DNA of 64,000 nucleotides from Clostridium sp. Lineage in GTDB: Bacteria; Bacillota; Clostridia; Clostridiales; Clostridiaceae. Where the stretch lies: positions 1-64,000 of the forward strand of contig JARLHR010000216.1 of the NCBI GenBank assembly GCA_031292145.1, in the 5' to 3' direction. Shown piece by piece: positions 33,958-43,838 of this stretch. Numbering within the stretch: position 1 is the first letter of the stretch; each line of letters opens with the position of its first letter. Both the position numbers and the translations under genes were made by a program. The notes beneath the pieces were generated by a model that did not search any database, had not been told where the DNA came from, and saw only the letters and a program-made list of their open reading frames with translations.

Positions 33958-36669
33958 CTATAAAAACTCACCATATCTTCTTATATATAATTTTTTTAAT
34001 ATTGTTACTAAAACCATATATGCCAATATCGTAGCTCCTAACCACACGAAATACACTGCAGGCATAGGTGACATTCCAAGCATTTGCCCCACACTAGTAT
34101 AAGGAATTATTGTGCCTACCATAATAGCTATTGTTGTAAGAGTCAATATTGGTAAAGATGCCCTACTTTGAATAAATGGAATTTTAGGTGTTCTTATCAT
34201 ATGAATTACAAGCGTTTGTGACCATAATGATTCAACAAACCATCCTGCATTAAATAATGCCATAAATAATACATTATCTACACCTGGTGCACCATATGCT
34301 CCACCACAAACTGCTGGACATATTACAAAGAACATAAGGATATAAGTCGTAATATCAAATACTGAACTTGTTGGACCTATCCAACGCATAAAACTTCCAA
34401 TTGAAGATGCATCCCATTTACGTGGTTTTTTAAGATAATCTAAATCTACATTATCCCATGGAATTGAGATACAAGATAAATCATATATAAAATTTAATAC
34501 TAGTATTTGAACAGGTAACATTGGTAAAAAAGGTAAGAAAGCACATGCAACTAATACACTAAACATATTTCCGAAATTAGAACTTGCAGTCATTTTAATA
34601 TATTTAATAATATTTGCAAAAGTCCTACGTCCTTCAATTACTCCTCTTTCAAGTACCATTAAATCTTTTTCAAGAAGAATAATATCTGCTGATTCTTTTG
34701 CTATATCAACAGCAGTATCAACAGAAATAGCAACATCAGCTTTTCTCATTGCTGGAGCATCATTGATTCCATCTCCCATAAAACCTACCACATGTCCATT
34801 ATCTTTTAATGCTGACACTACTCTAGACTTTTGTTGTGGAGATAATTTAGCAAATATATTAATCTTCTCAACAGCATCCTTTAACTGTAAGTCAGTCATC
34901 ACTTCAATATCTGATCCTAAAAGTATCCTATTCGTAGAAATACCAACCTTGTTACAAACATATTTTGTTACTTTTTCATTATCACCTGTTAGAACTTTAA
35001 CATCTACACCATATTCATGTAATGCCTTTATTGCATCAGTAGATGACTCCTTTGGAGGATCTAGAAAACCAATATAGCCCATTAATACCATTTCCGATTC
35101 ATCTTTAACAGAAAATAATCCTTCTGGTGATGGATTTGTTTTCTGAGCCACCGCAACAACTCTCATTCCACTTGAATTAAGTTCATCTACAGTTTCAAAA
35201 ATCTCTTTTTTTACATCCTCTGTAAGTTCAACTACATTACCTTTATATTCTGCAAAAGTACATATAGATAACATTTCTTCTACTGCACCTTTAGTAATTA
35301 ATTGAGTTTTTCCATTTTTATCTTTTAGCACTACTGACATTCTACGGCGTGCAAAATCAAATGGAATTTCATCTACCTTCTCGTACATTGTTTTTAAATT
35401 TGAAAAACCATCTTCATCACCATGTTCAAGTATTGCTATATCAAGTAAATTTTTAAGGCCTGTTTGAAAATAACTGTTTAAATATCCATGTCTTAATACT
35501 CTAATATCTTCATTCCCATGAATATCGAGGTGACGTTCTAAAATAATTTTATCCTCTGTAAGAGTTCCAGTTTTATCTGTACATAAAACATCCATTGCAC
35601 CAAAATTTTGAATTGAACTTAAATTTTTCACTATAGTTTTATGCTTAGACATCATGATTGCACCTCTTGCAAGGTTTGTAGTAACAATCATTGGAAGCAT
35701 TTCTGGTGTAAGTCCAACTGCTACTGACAATGCAAATAAAAATGCTTCAAGCCAATCTCCTTTTGTAAAACCATTTATTATAAATACAACTGGTACCATG
35801 CATGCCATAAATCTAATTAATACCCAGCTCACTGAATTTACACCTTTGTCAAAGCTTGTAGATTCTCTCTTCTCTGTAATTGAATCTGCCATAGTACCAA
35901 GGCATGTATCATTTCCTGTTGAAATAACAATTGCTGTAGCTGTTCCACTAATAACATTCGTTCCCATATATACCAAGTTTTCTAATTCTAAATGGCTTGA
36001 AATATTCTTATCTCTTGTAACTTGAAGTAATTCAGCATGTTTTTCAACAGGTTCAGACTCTCCTGTCATTGAAGATTGACTAATGAATAAATCCTTCGCA
36101 AAAATTATTCTCACATCTGCTGGAATCATATCACCTGCTGCAAGTTGTACCACATCTCCTGGAACTAGTTCAGATATGGAAATTTCATTTGCAACTCCAT
36201 TTCGTAGCACCATAGCTGTAGTTTTAATCATAGCCTTTAATCTTTCTCCAGCCTTATTAGATCTACCTTCTTGAACAAAACGGAGCGTTCCGCTTATAGT
36301 AACCATTGCACTTAAAAGAATAACTGTTTTCAAACTTCTATCCTCTGGTGATGCAATAATATAATCTGTAAAAAAGGACACTGCTGCAAGCATTATTAGT
36401 ACAACAGAAAATGGATTTATATAGGCACTAATGATTTTTTTTAGCCACGTATTTTCATTATCATGATTTATTTCATTAAGACCATACTCTTCTAATCTTT
36501 TTTCAGCTTCCACATTTGTAATTCCTTCAGTTGTAGTATTAAGCTTTTTTAACATATCATCTTTTTCTAATAATCCGAATTGAAGTAACTTATTAGATAT
36601 TTTATCTCTGTTAATATTTTTTTCTATAGCTGTTTTATTTAATTTCTCTTTATTTACAAAAAATTTCAT
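33958..36669 (-). CDS. mgtA: Magnesium-translocating P-type ATPase
   Basis: Membrane pump of 903 residues that imports Mg2+ at the cost of ATP (P-type IIIB). Seen in order: N-terminal cytoplasmic region, paired membrane helices (about 75-125), actuator domain with MTGESEPVE (about 200), helices with the PEMLPMIV ion-site motif, phosphorylation motif DKTGTLTED (Asp near 365), nucleotide domain, [20 protein letters not shown], and six C-terminal helices. The start is at 36669 because AGGGGG lies seven bases upstream. The frame extends to 36708 but would include that site. It is preceded by an M-box riboswitch with terminator, so it is expressed only when Mg2+ is low. Confidence 0.96.
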   Translation of the reverse strand: MKFFVNKEKLNKTAIEKNINRDKISNKLLQFGLLEKDDMLKKLNTTTEGITNVEAEKRLEEYGLNEINHDNENTWLKKIISAYINPFSVVLIMLAAVSFFTDYIIASPEDRSLKTVILLSAMVTISGTLRFVQEGRSNKAGERLKAMIKTTAMVLRNGVANEISISELVPGDVVQLAAGDMIPADVRIIFAKDLFISQSSMTGESEPVEKHAELLQVTRDKNISSHLELENLVYMGTNVISGTATAIVISTGNDTCLGTMADSITEKRESTSFDKGVNSVSWVLIRFMACMVPVVFIINGFTKGDWLEAFLFALSVAVGLTPEMLPMIVTTNLARGAIMMSKHKTIVKNLSSIQNFGAMDVLCTDKTGTLTEDKIILERHLDIHGNEDIRVLRHGYLNSYFQTGLKNLLDIAILEHGDEDGFSNLKTMYEKVDEIPFDFARRRMSVVLKDKNGKTQLITKGAVEEMLSICTFAEYKGNVVELTEDVKKEIFETVDELNSSGMRVVAVAQKTNPSPEGLFSVKDESEMVLMGYIGFLDPPKESSTDAIKALHEYGVDVKVLTGDNEKVTKYVCNKVGISTNRILLGSDIEVMTDLQLKDAVEKINIFAKLSPQQKSRVVSALKDNGHVVGFMGDGINDAPAMRKADVAISVDTAVDIAKESADIILLEKDLMVLERGVIEGRRTFANIIKYIKMTASSNFGNMFSVLVACAFLPFLPMLPVQILVLNFIYDLSCISIPWDNVDLDYLKKPRKWDASSIGSFMRWIGPTSSVFDITTYILMFFVICPAVCGGAYGAPGVDNVLFMALFNAGWFVESLWSQTLVIHMIRTPKIPFIQSRASLPILTLTTIAIMVGTIIPYTSVGQMLGMSPMPAVYFVWLGATILAYMVLVTILKKLYIRRYGEFL

Positions 36670-36955
36670 TTCTATTCCCCCTGCATAATTAAAATTTTTA
36701 TGCGACATTGGAATAGACTTAAGTAAAAATTTAATCTCTACTAAAAATTATCTCCCATAAGAAATATTATTCTGACATTAAAAATAAGCAGTTTGAAACT
36801 GTAGATGCTTAGCTAATATTTTAGCATCCTTAAAGATTCCCACATAATTCATATTGTCAAAAAAATATTTCTGCTTGGGGTAATCTTCGTCTATCCCAAT
36901 GCACCTACTGCTAGATTCCACTTATTTTCACCTACCTCTACTTCTTATTATTTCA

Positions 36956-36996
36956 ATAAAAATAAAAATCCTCGCTCAGCTAAAACCGAACGAGGA
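36956..36996 (-). terminator. Riboswitch-controlled terminator of mgtA
   Basis: On the minus strand TCCTCGTTCGG and CTGAGCGAGGA form an 11-bp stem (with G-U pairs) around TTTTAG, followed by TTTTTATTTTTAT. It sits between the M-box and the mgtA start, the standard place for the Mg2+-dependent expression platform. Confidence 0.85.
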
Positions 36997-37029
36997 CGTA
37001 AAAACGCACGCTATTAATTAAATAATAAT

Positions 37030-37190
37030 GTATTTATTCATTCCGTTCAAGCTTTAGCTTCATAGGGCAATGAAATTGCGTTAAAATACGCCTTAAACTC
37101 GACGCATTCTGCTAACCTTCTCATAGTGTCTCCACTACTCCGCGGCAGCAACCCGTATCCCTATGGTAACCTCACCTACCGATTCTTATT
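37030..37190 (-). ncRNA. M-box (ykoK) Mg2+ riboswitch
   Basis: The minus-strand RNA begins near 37190 with the conserved core GGTAGGTGAGGTTACC, then ATAGGGATACGGGTTGCTGC, and later segments (AAGGCGTATTTTAACGC, GCCCTATGAAGCTAAAGC) that match the M-box layout. It is directly upstream of a Mg2+ ATPase and followed by a strong terminator. In the family, high Mg2+ compacts the aptamer and lets the terminator form, shutting off transport. Boundaries are approximate. Confidence 0.92.
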
Positions 37191-37219
37191 CAATTGTTAT
37201 AATTACTTTGTACAAACTC

Positions 37220-37248
37220 AGTATATGCACTTATGCGAAATTTGTCAA
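37220..37248 (-). promoter_or_regulatory. Sigma-A promoter of the M-box/mgtA transcript
   Basis: TTGACA (37248-37243) and TATACT (37225-37220) on the minus strand with exactly 17 bp between them. Transcription would start near 37213, about 20 bases before the aptamer core. Confidence 0.8.
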
Positions 37249-37337
37249 TAACTATATTTTTATCTTAACTTAGATTTATCTTTATTTTAACTTAAATATT
37301 ACTTCCTCTTTAATTTTCCTATTTTTTAATTTCATAA

Positions 37338-37511
37338 GACCATGATTCATGTCATTATAATATAGACGATTGGGAAAAAGCTTTTTTTGATTATAGTGGA
37401 AATGTAGAGGGAAATGAATCAAGAAAATTGAGAATTACAAATGAAGATGATGGGTTACTTTTATTACTTACTTTAATATTAGATATAATACAATTTATAA
37501 AAAGCAAATAA
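37338..37511 (+). pseudogene. Orphan coding-like fragment without a start codon
   Basis: A plus-strand open stretch of 57 sense codons follows an in-frame TAA. It contains YNIDDWEKAFFDYSGNVEGN, then RKLRITNEDDGLLLLLTLIL and DIIQFIKSK with a stop. There is no ATG in frame before the protein-like part and no ribosome site. The acidic-then-hydrophobic pattern looks like a real small protein that has lost its start. Not identified. Confidence 0.4.
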
Positions 37512-37628
37512 GTAGAAACAAGAATAATAATACTGCTGATTTACTTGACAATATGTTTATAAATACTATACAAAAATAATCCCCTAAATTTTTTTCAAAA
37601 ACACACTCCCAAAATAAGACCCTTTTAC

Positions 37629-37675
37629 AAACAAAAGAACGGTTTATTCCTTACAATTAAGCCATTCTTTTGTTT
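37629..37675 (-). terminator. Hairpin at the end of the metallophosphoesterase gene
   Basis: AAACAAAAGAA pairs with TTCTTTTGTTT, extended inward by GGTTTA / TAAGCC with one mismatch. It overlaps the stop codon at 37674-37676 and ends in T-rich sequence on the minus strand. Confidence 0.55.
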
Positions 37676-38666
37676 AACAAAATATTTCCTTAGTAAATAT
37701 CCATTGCTTTTCCTTAATGTCCCTTCCTTTAATAACAACCTTGTTACCGTTAACCTCAATATAAATCCCCTTAATATAAGGTTCTCTTCTTATCCCTTTA
37801 TCACTCTTTTCATCAGGTATAATAGTATAAGTGACAGCTCCAGTATGAACCATTGTAAATGGCTGATTTAGAGTTACACTACTCTCATTTAAATCACTAT
37901 GAGTATGGGATGTAAATAATATTACTTCTGGATACTTTGACAATATCTCTCTAACTTGTTTACTTTGCTCTACTCCAATCCAGCCTTCATCACTACTATT
38001 TAAATGTTGATGCAAAAATACAAATATAGGCTTTCCCCTTTGATATTTTTCAGCTAATTTTTCTTTTAACCATTTTTGTTGATCCTTAGATATAAAAGCT
38101 CTTACTGAATCTATTGTGGTTGAATTACCATCTTCTGATCCTAAAGATATAAAATGATAATTATTTATCCAAGTATCGTGATAGACTTTTTCTTCTCCTG
38201 AAAATTCAAGATATCTTTTTATAAAAGTTTGAACCTGATCTGGTGAATTAGTTCGTATTTTATAATTATAAAACTCATGATTACCTATATTTTTGATAAT
38301 TGTTTTAGGTAACAATTCCCTATTATCACTTATGATTTTTTTAATTGAATCGTACTGCTCATCAATGCCCTGATCCACAGTATCTCCATTTAATACTAAT
38401 GCATCCATATATGGATTTATTGTATTTAAATCCTTTATTGCGTCATTAAAGCTATCTACATTTTCATGAACATCTCCTAATACCGCAAAAGTAATATCTT
38501 TATCTGGCATTACTGATTCCCTGCTTTCATCAACAATGCCTAGCTCTTTATTAATTATTGCTGATTCTATGTTTTCTTCAATAAATTTGGGTTTATTAAC
38601 ATATATAGCTGCTATTATACCTATAAAAATTATAGTAATTGTTATGTATACACTTTTAATTTTCAC
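37674..38666 (-). CDS. Membrane-anchored metallophosphoesterase
   Basis: Calcineurin-like phosphoesterase of 330 residues. A single N-terminal membrane segment (about 5-24, ITITIIFIGIIAAIYV) leaves the catalytic domain outside the cell. The metal motifs are intact: LGDVHEN (Asp, His), LNGDTVDQG (Asp), IGNHEF (Asn, His), FLHQHLN (His) and FTSHTHSD (His-x-His). It hydrolyses phosphomonoesters or phosphodiesters, and the substrate is not predictable. Monocistronic with its own hairpin terminator. The nearest same-strand neighbour upstream is an S33-type hydrolase 168 bp away. Confidence 0.88.
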   Translation of the reverse strand: MKIKSVYITITIIFIGIIAAIYVNKPKFIEENIESAIINKELGIVDESRESVMPDKDITFAVLGDVHENVDSFNDAIKDLNTINPYMDALVLNGDTVDQGIDEQYDSIKKIISDNRELLPKTIIKNIGNHEFYNYKIRTNSPDQVQTFIKRYLEFSGEEKVYHDTWINNYHFISLGSEDGNSTTIDSVRAFISKDQQKWLKEKLAEKYQRGKPIFVFLHQHLNSSDEGWIGVEQSKQVREILSKYPEVILFTSHTHSDLNESSVTLNQPFTMVHTGAVTYTIIPDEKSDKGIRREPYIKGIYIEVNGNKVVIKGRDIKEKQWIFTKEIFC

Positions 38667-38834
38667 TTTTATAATCTCCCCTGTTCTGTGAAACCTTCTT
38701 ACTATAAAATATATGATATGTAATAAAGCATTTTAATATTCATAGACATTTTGAATCTGCCTTAAATTAAAACAACTGCAACTTTAAATTTAAATATAAC
38801 TCTAGATTAAAAATTAATTTAAATATATTTTTCA

Positions 38835-39749
38835 TTATATTTCTTTGACTTTCTCACATATATAATTTGTTACAACTTCACAATACCGCTCTGGCTCTTC
38901 AATTCTAACGTAATGACCCGAATAATTAAATGTAATTACTTCGTTATCTGCTACCTTATTTATAAATTCTGATGTTTGTATTTCACAAGTTATCGGATCA
39001 TATTTACCTTTAATTAACAAGGAAGGCTTATTTACCTTTGATAGCTCATTAAATACATCCTTATATACTCGCCAATCCTCTAGTAACTTAAATCTTGTCT
39101 TTGTAGAATTGCCCCATAACTTTCCGCCATCTTTAGTAGCCATAGCTATTTTCTCAATAATTTTTTTATCCTTACCATACCACATAAAATTATTACAGTT
39201 TTCACCAAGTTCATTTAAAGCTTTCATGAGATAATTATTAATCTCTTTATAATCATTGATTTCGCTTAAAGCTTTAAAATACACGCCTGCTGATTCTTGA
39301 TTTCCTAATTTAATTAACTCCTGGGCAGCCGCCTTTAACATAGAACGCTCTGAAAGCGCAAAATTAAAAGATGGACATTCATATATCATACATTCAATAG
39401 AATCTGGATATACATTAGCATAAAGAACAGCAAGATATCCACCAAATGAGTGACTAAGTACTGACCATTTAGTTATATTTAATTTCTTTCTTAATTCCTC
39501 AAAATCCTCGATTATATCTTCTAAAAAAATATTTTCATCCTCTAAAATTTCTTCCGATCTCCATACGCCCCTTTGATCAGGGGCTATTACTTTAAAGTGC
39601 TTGGACAATTTATCTCCTTGATATTCAATAAAATCGGTAACACCAATTCCACCTGGCCCGCCATGAATAAACAACAATGCTGGCGATGAATCCTCTCCTA
39701 AAATTTCAGTATAGAGGTCTTTCCCCCTAATTTTGTAGTAATTATTCAT
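38835..39749 (-). CDS. Alpha/beta hydrolase, proline iminopeptidase-like (S33)
   Basis: Protein of 304 residues with the alpha/beta-hydrolase fold. The oxyanion-hole motif HGGPGG (LLFIHGGPGGIG, about 27-38) is characteristic of prolyl aminopeptidases. The nucleophile is Ser in LSHSFGGYLAV (about 98), with Asp in KGKYDPITCE and His in YSGHYVRIEEPERY completing the triad. The lid region lies about 130-215. It would release N-terminal residues from small peptides, or hydrolyse esters/amides of similar shape. The family is broad, so specificity is uncertain. Cytoplasmic, no signal peptide. Confidence 0.85.
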   Translation of the reverse strand: MNNYYKIRGKDLYTEILGEDSSPALLFIHGGPGGIGVTDFIEYQGDKLSKHFKVIAPDQRGVWRSEEILEDENIFLEDIIEDFEELRKKLNITKWSVLSHSFGGYLAVLYANVYPDSIECMIYECPSFNFALSERSMLKAAAQELIKLGNQESAGVYFKALSEINDYKEINNYLMKALNELGENCNNFMWYGKDKKIIEKIAMATKDGGKLWGNSTKTRFKLLEDWRVYKDVFNELSKVNKPSLLIKGKYDPITCEIQTSEFINKVADNEVITFNYSGHYVRIEEPERYCEVVTNYICEKVKEI

Positions 39750-39833
39750 ATAATACTTTCTCCTTGCTGAGCCTTAATTATTTTTTACATTCACTGAAGG
39801 TTATAACATTTTATTTCTATAAGTATATTTTCA

Positions 39834-40669
39834 TTAGCATAAATTTTTATCTTTAAGAATTTTTAAAGTTATTTCCTTAGCTTTCTATCCATCCGCACTT
39901 TCCTTCGTGGTTTCATTAGCTTCAATATTTGTTGCAAAATAATAAATATCATTGTCCTTTTCAACATATCCAATAAACCAGCCATTTATAGATCCTATTT
40001 TTGCTTTATTATTCTTATTTGTATTTTCACCAGATCCAGTTTTCCCTGATAATCTAATTCCATTTTCATCAGATAATAAAATTACATTCTTAACTATATC
40101 TATATTTCCTTTTGTAACAGGCAATTGATAGTCATAAAATTTTCGTAAGAACTCAACTTGCTCTTCAGTGATATTTTCAAAGACGATTGTAACCAAAACT
40201 TAGTTATACCTCCTGAAATATCTTTGTTTCCATAATTAAATTTGCTAATATAGTCTTCCATCCTGCTTTCTCCAATTTTTGATGCAAGAATCTGAAAATA
40301 CCAGACTGCTGAATTAGAAACTGCTAATTTTAATGTTTGATCTTTATTCCATGAATCAATTGGATATTTTGTTCCATCCCATTTAAAGGTTGTGTTCTCA
40401 TCTTCTAATTCTTTTGTTTCCAATCCTATTAATGAATTAGCTATTTTAAAAGTTGAACATGGTGATATTTCCTTTTGGCTTTTTAATTCATTATATATTA
40501 TATAGTTATTTTTATTCTCATCTAATAACACAATACACCCATCATAACCAGAAAAATAATTGCTTAAATCCTCATATGAAACCATTTCAGTATTCTTTGA
40601 ATTATTTGATAACTTATCTGCCTTACTACATCCTATAACTGTTATTGCAATAGAGATAAGAAATATCAT
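39834..40669 (-). pseudogene. Class D (OXA-type) beta-lactamase, inactivated
   Basis: A complete but broken class D beta-lactamase. The first frame carries a lipoprotein-like start (ISIAITVIGC), the STFK active-site motif (Ser/Lys), SAV and YGN motifs, and WLQSSLKIS. The reading then continues in another frame as EEQVEFLRKFYDYQLPVTKG and the KTGSG motif. The shift lies near 40165-40175. An in-frame TAG at 39887-39885 then cuts off the normal tail, which continues as KAKEITLKILKDKNLC to a TAA at 39836-39834. The N-terminal start is also doubtful: an in-frame TAA sits directly before ERYKKIA and no ribosome site is seen. At least two disabling lesions. Confidence 0.85.
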
Positions 40670-40722
40670 TGCAATTTTTTTATAACGTTCTTATTTAGAT
40701 GAAATTTTCTTAATATATTCAT

Positions 40723-41700
40723 CTATATCTTATTAATCCTTGATATATTTATTTGCTTTTTATAATTTACAAGTGTTAATTTATCATTAATATGTCTTAA
40801 TTTTCCACTTTGAATATAGCCCATTTTCTCATAAAGATGGCAATTTCGAATTTCGGACAATATAGTTTCAAGTTCCCAGGAATCTGCTTGTGGATACATA
40901 AGTTCAAGCCGCTTTATCACTTCTTGTCCAATACCCTTATTTTGATATTCTTCACGTATATTTATAATATGAAGCTTCATTGTACCTGGCTCTTTTTCAT
41001 AAACAAATACACTTCCTGCTAAACTTCCTTTATATAGAATTTTGTAATATTCTCCAATATCAAATCTTTTTAAAAATCTTTCCATTGTTTGTGTGACTGG
41101 ACTTGTATCATGATCTTCATACTTTTTATATAAAGACATGAATACTTCTTTCTGCATTAATAATAATTCTTCTGCTTCCTCTACTACTGCTTTACTAAGC
41201 AAAATATTTGAATTTATCATTTCATATAAAATGTCAAGATAATGATATTCTATAAACTCTCCATCTTGTACCATTTGCTTAATTTCTTTGAAAGAAACCC
41301 ATTTAGCATCAGCAACTTCTTCATATTGAAGTTTTAAATCACTAACATCAATATTTTGTCTAACAAACCAAATGTCATCAAATCCACGAGAAAATTTAAC
41401 TGTAAATATTATATCAGCTTTGCTCATATCTAAATCAATGCCAAGTTCCTCCTTTGTTTCACGAATTGCACCTTCTCTACTTTTCTCTCCTGAAATTACT
41501 GAACCTGCAGCAGAACAATCCCACATATTAGGCCATCCTATTTTCCAAGACTGCCTTTTTTGAATTAAAAATTCTCCTTTATCATTAACAATCCAAACAT
41601 GAACAACAATATGATAATCCCCCTCAGTAATAGGAACACCTCTTTCATGAGCTCGTCCAGTCTTATTTCTATATTTATCATAAATATCAAACAATTCCAT
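40723..41700 (-). CDS. NUDIX hydrolase - GNAT acetyltransferase fusion
   Basis: Protein of 325 residues with two enzymes in one chain. Residues about 1-165 form a NUDIX domain of the isopentenyl-diphosphate-isomerase-like branch (MELFDIYDKYRNKTGRAHER start), with the box GSVISGEKSREGAIRETKEE followed by LGI. Residues about 175-325 form a GNAT fold with the acetyl-CoA loop EEYQNKGIGQEVIKRLE and the C-terminal LYEKMGYIQSG. The start at 41700 follows GAGGGAG; a longer TTG frame to 41727 would include that site. Substrates of either half are unknown. Confidence 0.87.
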   Translation of the reverse strand: MELFDIYDKYRNKTGRAHERGVPITEGDYHIVVHVWIVNDKGEFLIQKRQSWKIGWPNMWDCSAAGSVISGEKSREGAIRETKEELGIDLDMSKADIIFTVKFSRGFDDIWFVRQNIDVSDLKLQYEEVADAKWVSFKEIKQMVQDGEFIEYHYLDILYEMINSNILLSKAVVEEAEELLLMQKEVFMSLYKKYEDHDTSPVTQTMERFLKRFDIGEYYKILYKGSLAGSVFVYEKEPGTMKLHIINIREEYQNKGIGQEVIKRLELMYPQADSWELETILSEIRNCHLYEKMGYIQSGKLRHINDKLTLVNYKKQINISRINKI

Positions 41701-41753
41701 AACTTTTTCTCCCTCTATTATTATCAAAAAATTGATTTTTCTTTATAAATTAA

Positions 41754-42401
41754 CTATTGTATATCTTCCAGATTGAAATCATTAAAATCATTTATAACAA
41801 TATCTGCTTCACTTAAATCTTGGTTTGAAATAGGATTATTATATCCTACACAAAACATATTCGCTGATTTAGCTGCTCTTACTCCATTAGTAGAATCTTC
41901 AATCACAATACACTCACTAGGATTTACTTTTAGTTTTTTTGCAGCTTCTAGGAATATATCTGGATGAGGTTTTGAATTAGTAACTTCATATCCACTTACT
42001 ATAGCTTTAAAATAATTCGTTAATTTAAATCTGCTTAACACTAATTCAATTTTTTCTCTTTTTGCAGAAGATGCGACAGCTAATCTAATTTCTTTTTCAT
42101 ATAATTTTTTTATTAATGAATCAACATTATTTATAGGTTTTATATCCCTACACTCTCTAATAGTATCAATATATATCCTTTGAAATTTTTCAACCATTCT
42201 ATCAATATCATAATTTTTATTGAATTTCTCATTTATTCTTTTAAATAATTCAATTGATGTAATTCCACAATAGTTGTTGTATTCACTTTCAGTTAGGCTT
42301 AAACCAATTTCACTTAAAAATAGGCTTAGTACATGAAAATGTATTGGTTTTGTATCTATTATTACACCATCTTTATCAAATATTACTGCCTTAAATGCCA
42401 C
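41754..42401 (-). CDS. HAD hydrolase, beta-phosphoglucomutase/phosphatase-like
   Basis: Protein of 215 residues. Motif 1 is FDKDGVIIDT (two Asp), motif 2 is AVASSAKREKIEL, then Lys in SGYEVTNSKPHPDIFLEAA and motif 4 VIEDSTNGVRAAKSANM. The helical cap lies at about 18-85. These features are shared by beta-phosphoglucomutases and sugar-phosphate phosphatases (YniC-like). The start is a GTG at 42401, preceded by GGGGGAAG. The open frame extends to 42455 but would overlap the upstream gene's stop. It lies 19 bp after the NUDIX gene and is probably cotranscribed with it. Confidence 0.87.
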   Translation of the reverse strand: MAFKAVIFDKDGVIIDTKPIHFHVLSLFLSEIGLSLTESEYNNYCGITSIELFKRINEKFNKNYDIDRMVEKFQRIYIDTIRECRDIKPINNVDSLIKKLYEKEIRLAVASSAKREKIELVLSRFKLTNYFKAIVSGYEVTNSKPHPDIFLEAAKKLKVNPSECIVIEDSTNGVRAAKSANMFCVGYNNPISNQDLSEADIVINDFNDFNLEDIQ

Positions 42402-42420
42402 ATTTCTTCCCCCTTGTAAA

Positions 42421-43203
42421 CTATTCAAATAATGTTTTAACGTGCACCAAACCAACAGCTGCCTTTAATGTTGGAATTAAATTTTCATCCGTTTCCCTAA
42501 AGTTACTATTAATGAAATTTTCTATCTCATGTTGATCTGCTTCTAGCATTAATAATGAACTTAATTCTGGACTAATTCCTTGTTCAATCAAACTATTATT
42601 ATATTTATTAAACTTGTCCTTAAACTCATCTGCATCAATTGCTAAATCAAGTTTAAAGATAGCAGCCAAAAAATTAGTTTTACCTCCATCTTTCAATAAA
42701 TATGGTTTGAAACCTTTCACAATGTTTTTACCATTAATATCAATTCCAAGCTCCTCTGAAATTTCCTTTTTAATATTATGCTCTAAATCTAACATATCTC
42801 CATTTATATCCTCTTTATCTATACCTCCGCCTACTAATTGCAATTTCTCTGGCGCGCAAGTATCTTTTCCCATTATTCCAATTGCAAACTTGCCATCTGA
42901 TGTTTCTACTAATACAGAAGTATAAATTACTTTACAATCATACTTATCATATTGTCCCCTATGTATTGTATATAAAAAATGTGCATAATCTGTCTGTTCA
43001 ACAGATATAATTACATCATTGTCCTTACGTCCAATATTTGTAATTGTAAAGACATCTCCTCTAAAAAATTTTTTACCATCCTTTAATATTGACTCCCAAT
43101 ATTCTTCTATGGAATCACTATAATCCTTCGGTAATGAAACTTTTCTATTTGTATAATTAACTTTTATATTATTATCAAACTTATAAATATTAATTTCATT
43201 CAT
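42421..43203 (-). CDS. NUDIX-like hydrolase
   Basis: Protein of 260 residues. The N-terminal 90 residues have no recognised motif. A NUDIX domain follows (about 95-200) with LVGGGIDKEDINGDMLDLEH and NIKKEISEELGIDI, in which the usual REXXEE is KEISEE and the glycine loop is expanded by a few residues. The catalytic glutamates remain. The protein ends with an all-helical tail. It forms a probable operon with the HAD phosphatase, and both could process the same nucleotide-sugar or sugar-phosphate. AGTAAG-type leader, ATG at 43203; an acceptable but not strong ribosome site. Function not known. Confidence 0.72.
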   Translation of the reverse strand: MNEINIYKFDNNIKVNYTNRKVSLPKDYSDSIEEYWESILKDGKKFFRGDVFTITNIGRKDNDVIISVEQTDYAHFLYTIHRGQYDKYDCKVIYTSVLVETSDGKFAIGIMGKDTCAPEKLQLVGGGIDKEDINGDMLDLEHNIKKEISEELGIDINGKNIVKGFKPYLLKDGGKTNFLAAIFKLDLAIDADEFKDKFNKYNNSLIEQGISPELSSLLMLEADQHEIENFINSNFRETDENLIPTLKAAVGLVHVKTLFE

Positions 43204-43358
43204 TTCTTACTCACCTTTTTTGTACAAAATAATATCATTATTGCATAGCCATAAACTTATCATTTTTTTGTTTTATTAGCATTATAGTATTTGACAAATA
43301 CTAATTTATTGTAATTTTACCATAACATTTCTTTAAGTGGAATAACACAGAAAACAAA

Positions 43359-43402
43359 ATGCTGTTTAGAACAACTCAAAATTATTCTAAACAGCATTTC
43401 TA
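43359..43402. terminator. Perfect 15-bp stem-loop terminator
   Basis: AAATGCTGTTTAGAA / TTCTAAACAGCATTT around a loop of about 14 bases, with T/A-rich flanks on both sides. It insulates the NUDIX-HAD unit from FapA. Confidence 0.65.
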
Positions 43403-43777
43403 TTAATTTATTATTAATATATTGTTGCAAAAGCAATTCTATATAATCAACTTTGAGAAATTATGAGGTAATTTCATTATATTTGTATCATAAATTTATA
43501 ATTGCAACATATATATTTCTCTAAACTGTATATTCATTTTGAGTAATAGCAGGGTATATAACATGCCTATAACAGCATACTTAGCAACGTTATCATTAAA
43601 AACATCGAACTTCCAATATTTTACTATCAAATTTATTCGCAAGATCTACTATTACTTTTGCATTATTTATTATACGTTTACACAGGACTTACTTTATAAT
43701 AACATTACATTGATAGCCCTGCATTAGTAATTTCTTTATATTATAGTAAAATATTTAGATTGTTATTATTTTTTATT

Positions 43778-43836
43778 TAGGCACATGAAAGAAAATAACA
43801 AGCCCATCTGCCAAGCCTATTTTTTCATGTGCCTTA
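43778..43836. repeat. Dispersed palindromic repeat copy
   Basis: Left arm TTAGGCACATGAAAGAAAAT, right arm ATTTTTTCATGTGCCTTA, 59 bp, one of the smallest complete copies. It abuts the 3' end of the FapA gene. Confidence 0.85.
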
Positions 43837-43838
43837 AA

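Larger units (their letters stand above)
43204..43838. other. Intergenic region: hairpin, coding-like remnant, repeat
   Basis: AAATGCTGTTTAGAA and TTCTAAACAGCATTT (43359-43402) form a perfect 15-bp stem, a probable bidirectional terminator. Around 43520-43700 the minus strand has short protein-like sequence (NNAKVIVDLANKFDSKILEV) bounded by stops, an unidentified remnant. The dispersed repeat at 43778-43836 ends two bases before the FapA stop codon. Confidence 0.5.

Noticed and set aside
40453-40638. Plus-strand frame opposite the beta-lactamase pseudogene
   Set aside because: Antisense to the conserved STFK region, with no start signal.
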